The notes under the pieces: generated by a model
What the model was told of the DNA's origin: nothing
Seen by the model: only the letters and a program-made list of their open reading frames with translations
Databases searched by the model: none
Translations under genes and position numbers: made by a program
Origin: Flavobacteriales bacterium UBA6772
Lineage (GTDB): Bacteria; Bacteroidota; Bacteroidia; Flavobacteriales; UBA7430
NCBI GenBank assembly: GCA_002453265.1
Contig: DKGK01000051.1
Span: forward strand, 1-16,635
Reading direction: 5' to 3'
Length of the DNA: 16,635 bases
Shown: positions 1 to 6,696 of the stretch, piece by piece
How positions within the stretch are numbered: position 1 is the first letter of the stretch
Layout of the letters: the number at the start of each line of letters is the position of its first letter

Positions 1-2
1 CT

Positions 3-242
3 TCTGGAGATTTAACCCAAAAGAAGAAAATTCAAAATTTGGTGTTTCCATCCGGATTAGGTTACGACAAGTCAAATGGAAAAGTTCGAACCACAAGAGT
101 AAATTCTATTTTCTCCTGTATCCCTTATATATCAAAGGAACTGAGAGAAACAAAAAACGGAGAACCAGTTAAAAATAACCAATTCTCCGCTTGGGTGACC
201 CCGGCAAGATTCGAACCTGCAACCGTCACATTCGTAGTGTGA
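3..242 (+). CDS. Serine site-specific recombinase, C-terminal fragment (cut by left window edge)
   Basis: An open frame enters from the left edge and ends at TGA 240-242, giving 79 visible residues with no start codon in view. The segment LVFPSGLGYDKSNGKVRTT followed by RVNSIFSCIP resembles the extreme C-terminus of large flavobacterial resolvase/recombinase-family proteins, where a 'LVFPEG..Y.K....RT.R.N' block precedes a short tail. The catalytic serine domain would lie outside the window. The last 15 codons (195-239) are the antisense reading of the tRNA-Arg 3' half; the RFEPA stretch is the reversed T-arm. Before that the frame reads through the tRNA terminator. Such overlap is expected when an element integrates in a tRNA 3' end and its recombinase gene lies at the element edge. 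The family call is from remembered similarity and only the tail is visible, so a degenerate remnant is possible. Confidence 0.68.
   Translation, partial: SGDLTQKKKIQNLVFPSGLGYDKSNGKVRTTRVNSIFSCIPYISKELRETKNGEPVKNNQFSAWVTPARFEPATVTFVV
152..189 (-). terminator. Rho-independent terminator of tRNA-Arg
   Basis: On the minus strand, 189 to 158 forms a 13-bp hairpin (CGGAGAATTGGTT paired with AACTGGTTCTCCG, counting three G-U pairs) with a 6-nt loop, followed by six U. On the plus strand the G-U positions become A-C mismatches, so the structure is built for minus-strand transcription. It also lies inside the recombinase reading frame. Confidence 0.85.
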
Positions 243-269
243 TACTCTATCCAGTTGAGCTACGGGGCC
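196..269 (-). tRNA. tRNA-Arg (anticodon ACG)
   Basis: The minus strand folds into a complete 74-nt cloverleaf. The acceptor stem GGCCCCG pairs with CGGGGTC (one G-U), the anticodon arm is TCACA-CTACGAA-TGTGA, and the T-arm contains GGTTCGAAT. The loop places ACG at positions 34-36, so it reads CGN arginine codons, with A34 normally deaminated to inosine by TadA. The discriminator is A196. The next bases are CCCA rather than CCA, so the 3' CCA is probably added after transcription. A canonical promoter lies 21-49 nt upstream and a hairpin terminator starts 7 nt downstream. The recombinase reading frame overlaps the 3' half on the other strand. Confidence 0.95.
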
Positions 270-289
270 ATTATTTCTTAATGCGGCTG

Positions 290-318
290 CAAATATATAA
301 AAGTATATTACCTTTCAA
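290..318 (-). promoter_or_regulatory. Bacteroidota-type promoter for tRNA-Arg
   Basis: The minus strand reads TTG (318-316), an 18-nt spacer, then TATATTTG (297-290). This matches the Bacteroidota sigma-A consensus TTG-N18-19-TAnnTTTG in every defined base. Transcription should start near 283, leaving a short leader before the mature tRNA 5' end at 269. Confidence 0.75.
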
Positions 319-379
319 TACATTTCAGAACAATATTTTAATGAATTATTCTAATTAAATAAGTAGCTGAAAATCAAAT

Positions 380-405
380 AAAAAAAAACTTAAAAACGTT
401 AAGCT
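380..405 (-). terminator. Probable terminator after the LolD-like gene
   Basis: On the minus strand AGCTTAA-CGTTT-TTAAGTT forms a weak 7-bp hairpin (one G-U) followed by a run of about nine U. It lies some 30 bp past the ATPase stop codon. The stem is AT-rich, so termination may be partial. Confidence 0.45.
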
Positions 406-436
406 ATTAAATATTTATTGAAAGGATTAAGCAGGT

Positions 437-1099
437 CTAGCCTACGCTATTGACGATTTTACCGTCTTTCATTTCCAGCATTCTATCGCTCATCATCGCC
501 AATTCTCTGTTATGTGTAACTATTACAAACGTTTGATTAAACTCATCACGGAGTTTAAAGAATAATTCGTGCAAAGATTTTGCAGAATTAGTGTCTAAAT
601 TACCAGAGGGTTCGTCTGCAAAAACAACCGATGGATTATTAATTAAAGCTCTAGCAACAGCTACACGTTGTTGCTCTCCTCCAGAAAGCTCCATAGGTTT
701 GTGGTGAATTCTGTCTGCTAAACCTAACTGTTCGAGTAATTCGGTTGCCTTTTTTTGAGCTTCTCTTTTAGAGACTCCTTTAATCCAACTTGGCAAACAC
801 ACGTTTTCTAATGCAGTAAACTCTGGCAATAGGTGGTGTGCTTGAAAAATAAAGCCAATTTCTTTATTTCTAAAGGAAGAAAGACTCCTAGCATTTAAAT
901 TACCAATCTCTTTATTATTTATTTCAATACTACCAGAGTCGGCTTTGGCTAAGGTTCCTATAATCTGTAAAAGAGTGCTTTTTCCGGCTCCAGAAGTTCC
1001 AACAATACTAACTATTTCTCTTTCCTTAATCTCTAGAGAAACGCCTTTTAAAACCTCTAATCCTTCGTAGCTTTTGTGAATATTTTTTACACGAATCAT
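437..1099 (-). CDS. lolD: ABC transporter ATP-binding protein, LolD-like
   Basis: A cytoplasmic ATPase subunit of the LolD/MacB-type ABC family; in the Lol complex it powers extraction of lipoproteins from the inner membrane. All nucleotide-binding motifs are intact in 220 residues: Walker [10 protein letters not shown] (34-42), Q-loop Q86, signature LSGGEQQR (138-145), Walker B ending in E163, D-loop SGNLD (165-169) and H-loop H196. Length and the SGNLD/VTHN pattern fit LolD. The gene follows the DUF5916 gene after only 5 bp and is probably co-transcribed with it. No LolC/LolE-type permease is in the window, so the partner must be encoded elsewhere. A related exporter ATPase of the same subfamily cannot be excluded from sequence alone. 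Confidence 0.85.
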   Translation of the reverse strand: MIRVKNIHKSYEGLEVLKGVSLEIKEREIVSIVGTSGAGKSTLLQIIGTLAKADSGSIEINNKEIGNLNARSLSSFRNKEIGFIFQAHHLLPEFTALENVCLPSWIKGVSKREAQKKATELLEQLGLADRIHHKPMELSGGEQQRVAVARALINNPSVVFADEPSGNLDTNSAKSLHELFFKLRDEFNQTFVIVTHNRELAMMSDRMLEMKDGKIVNSVG

Positions 1100-1104
1100 A
1101 TTGC

Positions 1105-3540
1105 TTACCTTTTTAGGTATTGATAATCTAAATAGTATACTAATCTCAACGACACACTATTTCCTTGAGATTCTTCAAAAAGACGATTTATATTCTGATG
1201 TGCATTTAATTCTGCATTGTTGTGTAAACTATATAGTGCATTTTTCCACTGTAAGTTTAACTCACTACCAGGAGCAAAACGCCAAACACAGTTTAAATCT
1301 ATATTCCAAGAATTGTAGTTAATATCGTACATAGCTGAGTTATTAGAATCTAAAAAAGCAAACTCACTAGTTGTTAATTTCCCATCAGTTAATCTGTAAA
1401 ACTTGTTATGCTGAAGCGTTGACCAATAATGACGAAGTTTTAAGTTAAACGACAATTTTGTATCGACTACATAAGAAGCTCTAAATACATTGGTTATTGT
1501 AGTGCGGTCCCGTTTACTAAATAAAATATTTTCATTTACGTCTTGTAGATTATTATAATCTGAATCGAAAGCTCTACCTACATTGTTTTTTTCTGTTTTA
1601 TGAGAAATTACATAAGTTAAAAATATATGATCGTTTACTCTAAATCTTGGCGACCACCGAATTTGGTAGGATTTACTGCCAAATTCAGGTAAAGTATTAT
1701 ATCCAAAACCTAAATCTCCTGCAAATCTATTTCTATAATCTGTAGAATTCCACCAATACAAATTTGTAGATGGACCCGAAATAAAAACATTGTCTAAATC
1801 ACCTGTACGAGCTTCGTTATAATCGTATGTATTTCCTAAAGATTGATCGATTGAAATTCCGCTAGAGAAAAAATTAGTGAGGTGTAGTCTAATATCAGCT
1901 TCTAAAAACAAACCATTATAAAATTGTGGTTTGTAAAGCATTTCACGGTTTAAACTTAACTCAAAATCAGCTTTTCTTAATTTTCCTTTAGGAGTGAATA
2001 TTTGATAAGAAATCTGTCCGTTATGGTTAAACTTATTATTGTTATACAAAAAACCTAAGTCGTTAATATCGTATTTTTCACTTTCTACACTTTGAGAAAA
2101 AGCAAACCTAAAGTTACCACTAGATTTTTCGAATGTCAAAGAGGAAGCAAAACCAGTTTCATTGGTAGTATCTTCAAAAATATGACTGTAAGCTAAATCT
2201 CCGTAAAATGTATACGAATTATCTTTTGTACCCAATTGAACTTGTAGCTTTTCTACATTTGCATCAGCGGTTTCTCCTTCCCTACTTACATTGGTATTGG
2301 TGAAAGTTATATAAGAATTGTTCTTTAACACCTGATCTAAAACCAATACATTGTAGTTCGTAAGTGGTTCTACCATTTCATTTCGCGTATTGTTTGTTAG
2401 GGTGTCTTTTATAGTAGCATAGGTTGTTTCTGTTATAGCATTAAAAAATCCAATTCCTAATCCTTTTGAATTTCTACCAGAAATTTTAGAAGCATTAAGT
2501 AATTGAACATTTGTTGGGTATTCTACAGTAATTTCATCCACATCTAAGTCTGGATTTAAACTAGGGCTATCACCAATTCTTCTGGAGTAAAAAAGATTGC
2601 TCTTATTAAATAGCTCTGTTCCTTCGGTGAAAAAACTTCTGTTTTCGTTAAACTGAATCTCAAAAGGACTCACATTTAATATTTGATCATCAAATACTGT
2701 TTGTCCAAAGTCGGGAACAAGCGTCATATCTAAGGTGAAACTTTCGTTTATCCCATATTTTAAATCTAATCCTCCATTAATATTACTACTACGGTTGCTT
2801 TCGTAAAAATCTACATAACTCGAAATGTAAGGCATCAAGGAAAGTCGTAGTGGGGATTTAATAGCATTTATTCCTTTTAAAACACCAGCCTGAGCAGCAA
2901 AATTAGAATTCTTAATATTTATAGGGTTCCAAGAATAACTTTCTCTTGTTCTACGTACTTCGCGTCCTATGTTAATCCCCCATTCTTGTACATCGACATT
3001 TGGAATTCGTAGTGCAGAATATGGAATTTCTAATTCTGCAGACCAACCTTGATCGGTAATTTTAACCGCACTTTTCCATACAGCATCCCAATTCATTTCT
3101 GAATCGTTTGCAGAAAAGCGAGAGTCTAGTTGAACTCCAGAGGCTGTTAAAGCAAACATAAATTCGTTTTGAGAATCGTTGTAAGGAGAAATCCAAACAC
3201 CAAACCAATCGTAGTTTTTATCCCACTCATCTCTCATACTAAACTCTTGGAGAATACTATCTGGAGCAGAATCATAAAACATAGCTCCAATAAAAAGAGC
3301 TCTATCGTTGTATTTAAATTTTATTTCTGATTTCTGATTATTTCTTTCTTTTTCACCATTTCTAGGTTCCATCTGAGAGAAATTCTTTGCAATGGGTGTA
3401 TTAGCCCAGAAATCTGACTCTAAAATCCCATCTATTTTTGGCGTGTCTGAAGTACGAACTGCTTCTATGGATTTATGAATGCCCTGAGAATAAGCACTCA
3501 AACTGAATAAAAATAGCCAAAAAGTAAAAATATGTTTCAT
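1105..3540 (-). CDS. DUF5916 family protein with N-terminal CBM9-like domain; predicted outer-membrane barrel
   Basis: An 811-residue exported protein. Residues 1-18 form a signal peptide ending in SAYS before Q19. Residues about 28-210 have the family-9 carbohydrate-binding-like fold seen at the start of DUF5916 proteins (PKIDGILESDFW, then a beta-rich stretch with WSAELEIPYSALR). The rest alternates polar and aromatic residues, as in an outer-membrane beta-barrel, and ends in aromatic-rich YYLDYQY. Function is not established; the domain pair is common in Bacteroidota and is often assumed to act in surface binding or transport of glycans. It lies 5 bp before the LolD-like gene. No consensus promoter stood out in the 98 bp before it. 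The family call is solid; barrel topology is inferred from pattern only. Confidence 0.8.
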   Translation of the reverse strand: MKHIFTFWLFLFSLSAYSQGIHKSIEAVRTSDTPKIDGILESDFWANTPIAKNFSQMEPRNGEKERNNQKSEIKFKYNDRALFIGAMFYDSAPDSILQEFSMRDEWDKNYDWFGVWISPYNDSQNEFMFALTASGVQLDSRFSANDSEMNWDAVWKSAVKITDQGWSAELEIPYSALRIPNVDVQEWGINIGREVRRTRESYSWNPINIKNSNFAAQAGVLKGINAIKSPLRLSLMPYISSYVDFYESNRSSNINGGLDLKYGINESFTLDMTLVPDFGQTVFDDQILNVSPFEIQFNENRSFFTEGTELFNKSNLFYSRRIGDSPSLNPDLDVDEITVEYPTNVQLLNASKISGRNSKGLGIGFFNAITETTYATIKDTLTNNTRNEMVEPLTNYNVLVLDQVLKNNSYITFTNTNVSREGETADANVEKLQVQLGTKDNSYTFYGDLAYSHIFEDTTNETGFASSLTFEKSSGNFRFAFSQSVESEKYDINDLGFLYNNNKFNHNGQISYQIFTPKGKLRKADFELSLNREMLYKPQFYNGLFLEADIRLHLTNFFSSGISIDQSLGNTYDYNEARTGDLDNVFISGPSTNLYWWNSTDYRNRFAGDLGFGYNTLPEFGSKSYQIRWSPRFRVNDHIFLTYVISHKTEKNNVGRAFDSDYNNLQDVNENILFSKRDRTTITNVFRASYVVDTKLSFNLKLRHYWSTLQHNKFYRLTDGKLTTSEFAFLDSNNSAMYDINYNSWNIDLNCVWRFAPGSELNLQWKNALYSLHNNAELNAHQNINRLFEESQGNSVSLRLVYYLDYQYLKR

Positions 3541-3638
3541 GCTTCTAATTTGAAACAGCTAAATTAATTATTTATAAATGTGATGAATCCTAAATAACCA
3601 CATTTAACATAAGTATTGCTTAAAAAAACTAAAACACA

Positions 3639-3983
3639 TTAAGGGACTTCTGGAAAGAATTTATTTAATACATCTCCTTGAGAATTCATCTCAAGCATAT
3701 GAAATGATTGATACAAATCTTCAAAATTATCTAGTCTAGTAATTTCTTCTAGAGTTAAATCTCCTTTAAAAGCTATACCAGACTTAGATGTAGTACAAAC
3801 AAAAAAGTCAAATCCATCAATATCCTTTAATATTCCAAACTCTTTGGTTTCTAATAAATAATTAAACCACTCTACTTGAACTATTAAAAGCATATCCATA
3901 CTTGGAACTACTTTAAAAGAGTCTAATTTAAAGCATTTCAATACTTCAATAAAAAAATGCTCACCTTTCTCTTGTTCAGTCAT
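3639..3983 (-). CDS. Small hypothetical protein, 114 aa
   Basis: I do not recognise a family. The product is acidic and soluble-looking, with no signal peptide or membrane segment. Its composition suggests a mixed alpha/beta domain (LLIVQVEWFNYLLETKEFG, then FDFFVCTTSKSGIAFKG). One cysteine lies in the FFVCTTS stretch. The start ATG at 3983 follows an A/T-rich region with no Shine-Dalgarno site, normal for this phylum. It lies 51 bp downstream of the nitronate monooxygenase-like gene on the same strand and could share its transcript. Codon use and the intact frame support a real gene, but no role can be assigned. Confidence 0.6.
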   Translation of the reverse strand: MTEQEKGEHFFIEVLKCFKLDSFKVVPSMDMLLIVQVEWFNYLLETKEFGILKDIDGFDFFVCTTSKSGIAFKGDLTLEEITRLDNFEDLYQSFHMLEMNSQGDVLNKFFPEVP

Positions 3984-4034
3984 TTTATTCTTTTTTACAA
4001 ATAAAATGATTTTAATCTAAAAACACCTTTAGAG

Positions 4035-5009
4035 CTAAGCATTTTCAAATTGCTCAATAAGTTCAGAAACTACCTGTTTTACAGGTCTAATAGATTTTAC
4101 ACCTTCTATAGAAGGTCCGGCGCACCATACAGTGTCGTAAGTTGTGCTAAAAGCAGCTTTTTCTAGGGCTTTAGTTCCTTTATAAAAAGTTAGCATTTTT
4201 ATAAACTTTTTTAATTTTTTATTTTTACTTAAATAAGTCTCTAAAAAATTCCGTTTTGTCCCCGTTTTTTGAACATAAGGTGTATTTATTACAGTACAAG
4301 GAGACCCAGAAAGCTTTTCACTTAGTACAATGTCTTTAGCACCGTAATCTACAATCGCCTGTTTGTATTCTTTTGAAACTCCAGCTTCAGTAGTTGCAAT
4401 AAAAGGGCTACCCATAGAGATTCCACACGCCCCTAAATCAAGCATTTCTTTCATCTGCATTCCATTAGAAACACCACCTGCCGAAATTACTGGAATATTG
4501 CAAGCTGCAACTAACTCGGGTATTAATTTATTTGCTTGCTTAGGACCACAATGACCACCAGCTTCTTTATTCACTGCAATTATTGCGTCGCATCCCAAAT
4601 CTTCAACTTTTCTAGCGTATTTTACATCTACAACATCACAAAATATTTTTATTCCGTGTGGTTTACATAACTTAATAGTTTCTTCGGGACTCCCCAAAGA
4701 GGTAATTATATAATCAACTTTAAGGTCAACACAAGACTTAATTTGCTTCTTAAATTTGATATTAGACTTATTTACAATCAAATTCACACCAATAGAACCA
4801 TTTGATTGAGCTCTAACAGATTGAATAGCCTCTCTAAATAGTTCATCGGTTCTATAATTTAGTGCAGGAACACATCCTGAGATTCCAGAATTATTTGCTT
4901 CTATCATCATTTCGGCATTGGTAACCAAAAACATTGGAGCCATAATTATGGGGTATTTTATATTCAATAAGTCGGTTAAAGAAGTCATTTTTGTTTGTGT
5001 ATTTTTCAT
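4035..5009 (-). CDS. Nitronate monooxygenase / 2-nitropropane dioxygenase-like flavoprotein
   Basis: A 324-residue FMN-dependent TIM-barrel protein of the nitronate monooxygenase family, which also includes FabK-type enoyl reductases. Visible family marks are the N-terminal YPIIMAPM (19-26), the catalytic-region motif EAGGHCG with H153, the glycine-rich flavin phosphate site ISAGGVSNG (175-183) and a second phosphate-binding loop around GACGISMGSPFIATTEA. These enzymes oxidise alkyl nitronates, but many members have other or unknown substrates, so the specific reaction is uncertain. Translation may begin at Met1 or at Met8 (MTSLTDLL); Met1 is kept because nothing favours the shorter form. A promoter-like -7 box lies about 200 bp upstream at 5210-5217. 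The next gene on the same strand is the small unknown protein. Confidence 0.8.
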   Translation of the reverse strand: MKNTQTKMTSLTDLLNIKYPIIMAPMFLVTNAEMMIEANNSGISGCVPALNYRTDELFREAIQSVRAQSNGSIGVNLIVNKSNIKFKKQIKSCVDLKVDYIITSLGSPEETIKLCKPHGIKIFCDVVDVKYARKVEDLGCDAIIAVNKEAGGHCGPKQANKLIPELVAACNIPVISAGGVSNGMQMKEMLDLGACGISMGSPFIATTEAGVSKEYKQAIVDYGAKDIVLSEKLSGSPCTVINTPYVQKTGTKRNFLETYLSKNKKLKKFIKMLTFYKGTKALEKAAFSTTYDTVWCAGPSIEGVKSIRPVKQVVSELIEQFENA

Positions 5010-5209
5010 GTTTCAAATTGTTAAGTCTTTATACTAAATTACACTTTTTATGCGAACAGCACGATTAAATTTCACAGGCCTAATAGTAGGTTGTGAATAC
5101 TAAAAAAATTCAATTTATTATAGATAAAATACAACTTTTTTTAGATTGATATAATTGCTAGTATTCGATGTTATACGCTTCAATGAACACATGTTTTTTG
5201 GTAACCATA

Positions 5210-5217
5210 CAAATATA
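5210..5217 (-). promoter_or_regulatory. -7 box, possible promoter of the nitronate monooxygenase-like gene
   Basis: The minus strand reads TATATTTG, a perfect Bacteroidota -7 box. No TTG lies at the expected 17-20 nt upstream; the nearest is 27 nt away. If used, it would give an mRNA leader of roughly 190 nt. Confidence 0.35.
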
Positions 5218-5411
5218 ATTGAATATTAACACTGCATACATACACAAAACATACATAAACTAAAGAATTAATTAAATTATATAAAATACTGGATTTCAAT
5301 ATTATAAAACACCATTACGACATTGTGTCATGCTAACTTTAAAAACTAATTAACCGCAGAACAAACATCAAAACAAAGTTGTACTGTAAATAATAGGCAA
5401 AAAAATAAATG

Positions 5412-5419
5412 TATTTTTG
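5412..5419 (+). promoter_or_regulatory. -7 box immediately upstream of trmD
   Basis: TATTTTTG matches TAnnTTTG and ends only 4 nt before the chosen trmD ATG at 5424. Transcription would start at or within a base or two of the start codon, implying a leaderless mRNA. The -33 TTG is not at the usual distance (the TTG at 5379-5381 is 30 nt away), so this is tentative. Confidence 0.35.
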
Positions 5420-5423
5420 CCAT

Positions 5424-6104
5424 ATGAGAATTGACATTATTACATTACACCCAGAGCTGTTAGAAAGCCCATTTTCTGCATCTATATTAAAGCGAGCAAT
5501 CGAGAAGAAATTGGTCGAAGTCGTCTTCCATCAGCTACGAGATTATTCTAAAGATAAACATCGCAGAGTTGATGATACGCAATTTGGTGGAGGTGCCGGA
5601 ATGGTGATGAGCATCCAACCAATTTCAGCAGCAATAGAACATTTAAAATCTCAAAGGAAATACGATGAGATTATATACATGAGTCCAGATGGAATTCGTT
5701 TTAATCAAGGTATCGCCAATCAACTTTCTACTTGCGAAAACTTATTGATATTATGTGGACATTATAAAGGTATAGATCACAGAATACGAGAAGAGTATAT
5801 TACAAAGGAAATTTCAATTGGAGACTTTGTACTCTCTGGCGGTGAACTCCCCGCTGCAATGGTTTGCGATGCAGTTATTCGATTAATTCCACATGTATTA
5901 GGCGATGAAACTTCAGCATTAACAGACTCCTTTCAGGACGACTTATTAGCACCACCGGTTTATACCAGACCTGCAGAATGGCGAGGTAGAGAGGTTCCAG
6001 AAATCTTACTATCGGGGCATGCTAAGAAAATTGAAGATTGGCGGCACGATCAGGCAATGGAGCGAACGCAGTTATTGAGACCAGACCTATTAGACACTGA
6101 GTAA
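5424..6104 (+). CDS. trmD: tRNA (guanine-N1-)-methyltransferase
   Basis: TrmD methylates N1 of G37 next to the anticodon of certain tRNAs using S-adenosylmethionine, preventing +1 frameshifts. The 226 residues carry the SPOUT-fold landmarks: GGGAGM (55-60), MSPDG (86-90), [10 protein letters not shown] (111-120) and [12 protein letters not shown] (131-142), which build the trefoil-knot cofactor site. LTDSF (166-170) holds the probable catalytic aspartate D168. The start at 5424 gives the family's usual [11 protein letters not shown] beginning; an in-frame ATG at 5409 would add five atypical residues. Length is normal. rplS follows after 152 bp, the common trmD-rplS arrangement, linking two translation genes. 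Confidence 0.96.
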   Translation: MRIDIITLHPELLESPFSASILKRAIEKKLVEVVFHQLRDYSKDKHRRVDDTQFGGGAGMVMSIQPISAAIEHLKSQRKYDEIIYMSPDGIRFNQGIANQLSTCENLLILCGHYKGIDHRIREEYITKEISIGDFVLSGGELPAAMVCDAVIRLIPHVLGDETSALTDSFQDDLLAPPVYTRPAEWRGREVPEILLSGHAKKIEDWRHDQAMERTQLLRPDLLDTE

Positions 6105-6205
6105 AGCATAGTTTAATGGCACTACAATTAGAACGCTAATTTGTGTTTAATACTTTTAGTATATAAAAATATTTTTTGTAATATTGCAAACTGATATTAG
6201 AACTT

Positions 6206-6239
6206 CTCAACCGCTGGCGTAAACTACGTGAATGTTGGG
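6206..6239 (+). promoter_or_regulatory. Structured leader before rplS (candidate L19 autoregulatory RNA)
   Basis: The rplS leader contains an outer stem CTCAAC (6206-6211) paired with GTTGGG (6234-6239, one G-U). It encloses an inner stem CGTA-AAC-TACG (6218-6228), extendable by a G-U pair. The structure ends 17 nt before the start codon, a good place to control ribosome access. Ribosomal-protein leaders, including one for L19 in Flavobacteria as I recall, have this kind of position. Whether this is that motif needs a covariance search. A weak -7 box TAATATTG (6179-6186) could start a transcript carrying it. Confidence 0.5.
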
Positions 6240-6256
6240 TTATAAAAACAAAAGAA

Positions 6257-6607
6257 ATGGATTTAGTAAAGTTTGTACAAGACGAATTCGTACCAAAAAA
6301 TGATTTCCCACAATTTGGTGCTGGAGATACTGTAACTGTATACTACAAGATTAAGGAAGGCGAAAAAGAACGTACTCAGTTCTTTAAAGGTGTTGTTTTA
6401 CAACGTCGTGGTGCTGGAATTACTGAAACCTTTACCATTCGTAAGATTGGTGCTAACAGTATTGGTGTTGAACGTATTTTCCCAGTTAACTCTCCTATCT
6501 TAGAGAAAATTGAAGTAAACAAAAGAGGTATGGTTCGTAGAGCTCGTATCTTTTACCTTAGAGAGCTTACTGGTAAGAAAGCCCGTATTAAGGAAAGAAG
6601 AATGTAG
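6257..6607 (+). CDS. rplS: 50S ribosomal protein L19
   Basis: A 116-residue protein of the large ribosomal subunit, located at the 30S-50S interface. It matches L19 throughout: [20 protein letters not shown] near residues 20-40, then [39 protein letters not shown] and the basic tail [18 protein letters not shown]. The length is the usual one for the family. The ATG at 6257 follows an A-rich stretch (AAAACAAAAGAA) rather than a Shine-Dalgarno site, as in most Bacteroidota. It lies downstream of trmD, has a structured leader that may regulate it, and is followed by a strong terminator, so the transcript ends here. Confidence 0.98.
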   Translation: MDLVKFVQDEFVPKNDFPQFGAGDTVTVYYKIKEGEKERTQFFKGVVLQRRGAGITETFTIRKIGANSIGVERIFPVNSPILEKIEVNKRGMVRRARIFYLRELTGKKARIKERRM

Positions 6608-6624
6608 CAGAAAACTACTTATAG

Positions 6625-6655
6625 AAAAAGGCACCAAATTGGGGCCTTTTTTTTT
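6625..6655 (+). terminator. Rho-independent terminator after rplS
   Basis: AGGCACC-AAATT-GGGGCCT forms a hairpin with one A-G mismatch, flanked by an A run on the left and nine T on the right. It starts 18 bp after the rplS stop codon. Confidence 0.85.
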
Positions 6656-6683
6656 GCACAATACTCAGCAATAGTTATTTTTA
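6653..6683 (+). promoter_or_regulatory. Probable promoter of the DUF1015 gene
   Basis: TTTG (6653-6656), a 19-nt spacer and TATTTTTA (6676-6683) match the Bacteroidota promoter, with one deviation in the last base of the -7 box. The -33 element sits on the end of the rplS terminator T run. Transcription would start near 6690, a few bases before the ATG at 6697. Confidence 0.5.
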
Positions 6684-6696
6684 CTTAAAAAATATT

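Larger units (their letters stand above)
5010..5423. other. Divergent intergenic spacer, about 414 bp
   Basis: This AT-rich spacer separates the minus-strand flavoprotein gene from plus-strand trmD. It holds a bulged hairpin at 5071-5097, a 9-bp palindrome TGGTAACCA at 5199-5207, a minus-strand -7 box at 5210-5217 and a plus-strand -7-like box at 5412-5419. I found no convincing reading frame, tRNA or repeat array in it. Confidence 0.6.

Noticed and set aside
1101..1322. Plus-strand 73-codon open frame opposite the DUF5916 gene end
   Set aside because: It is fully antisense to a well-supported gene, with no promoter or protein features of its own.
5409..5423. Earlier in-frame ATG for trmD at 5409
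   Set aside because: It adds five residues (MYFCH) not expected in TrmD; the family begins MRIDIIT, and the -7 box overlaps this segment.
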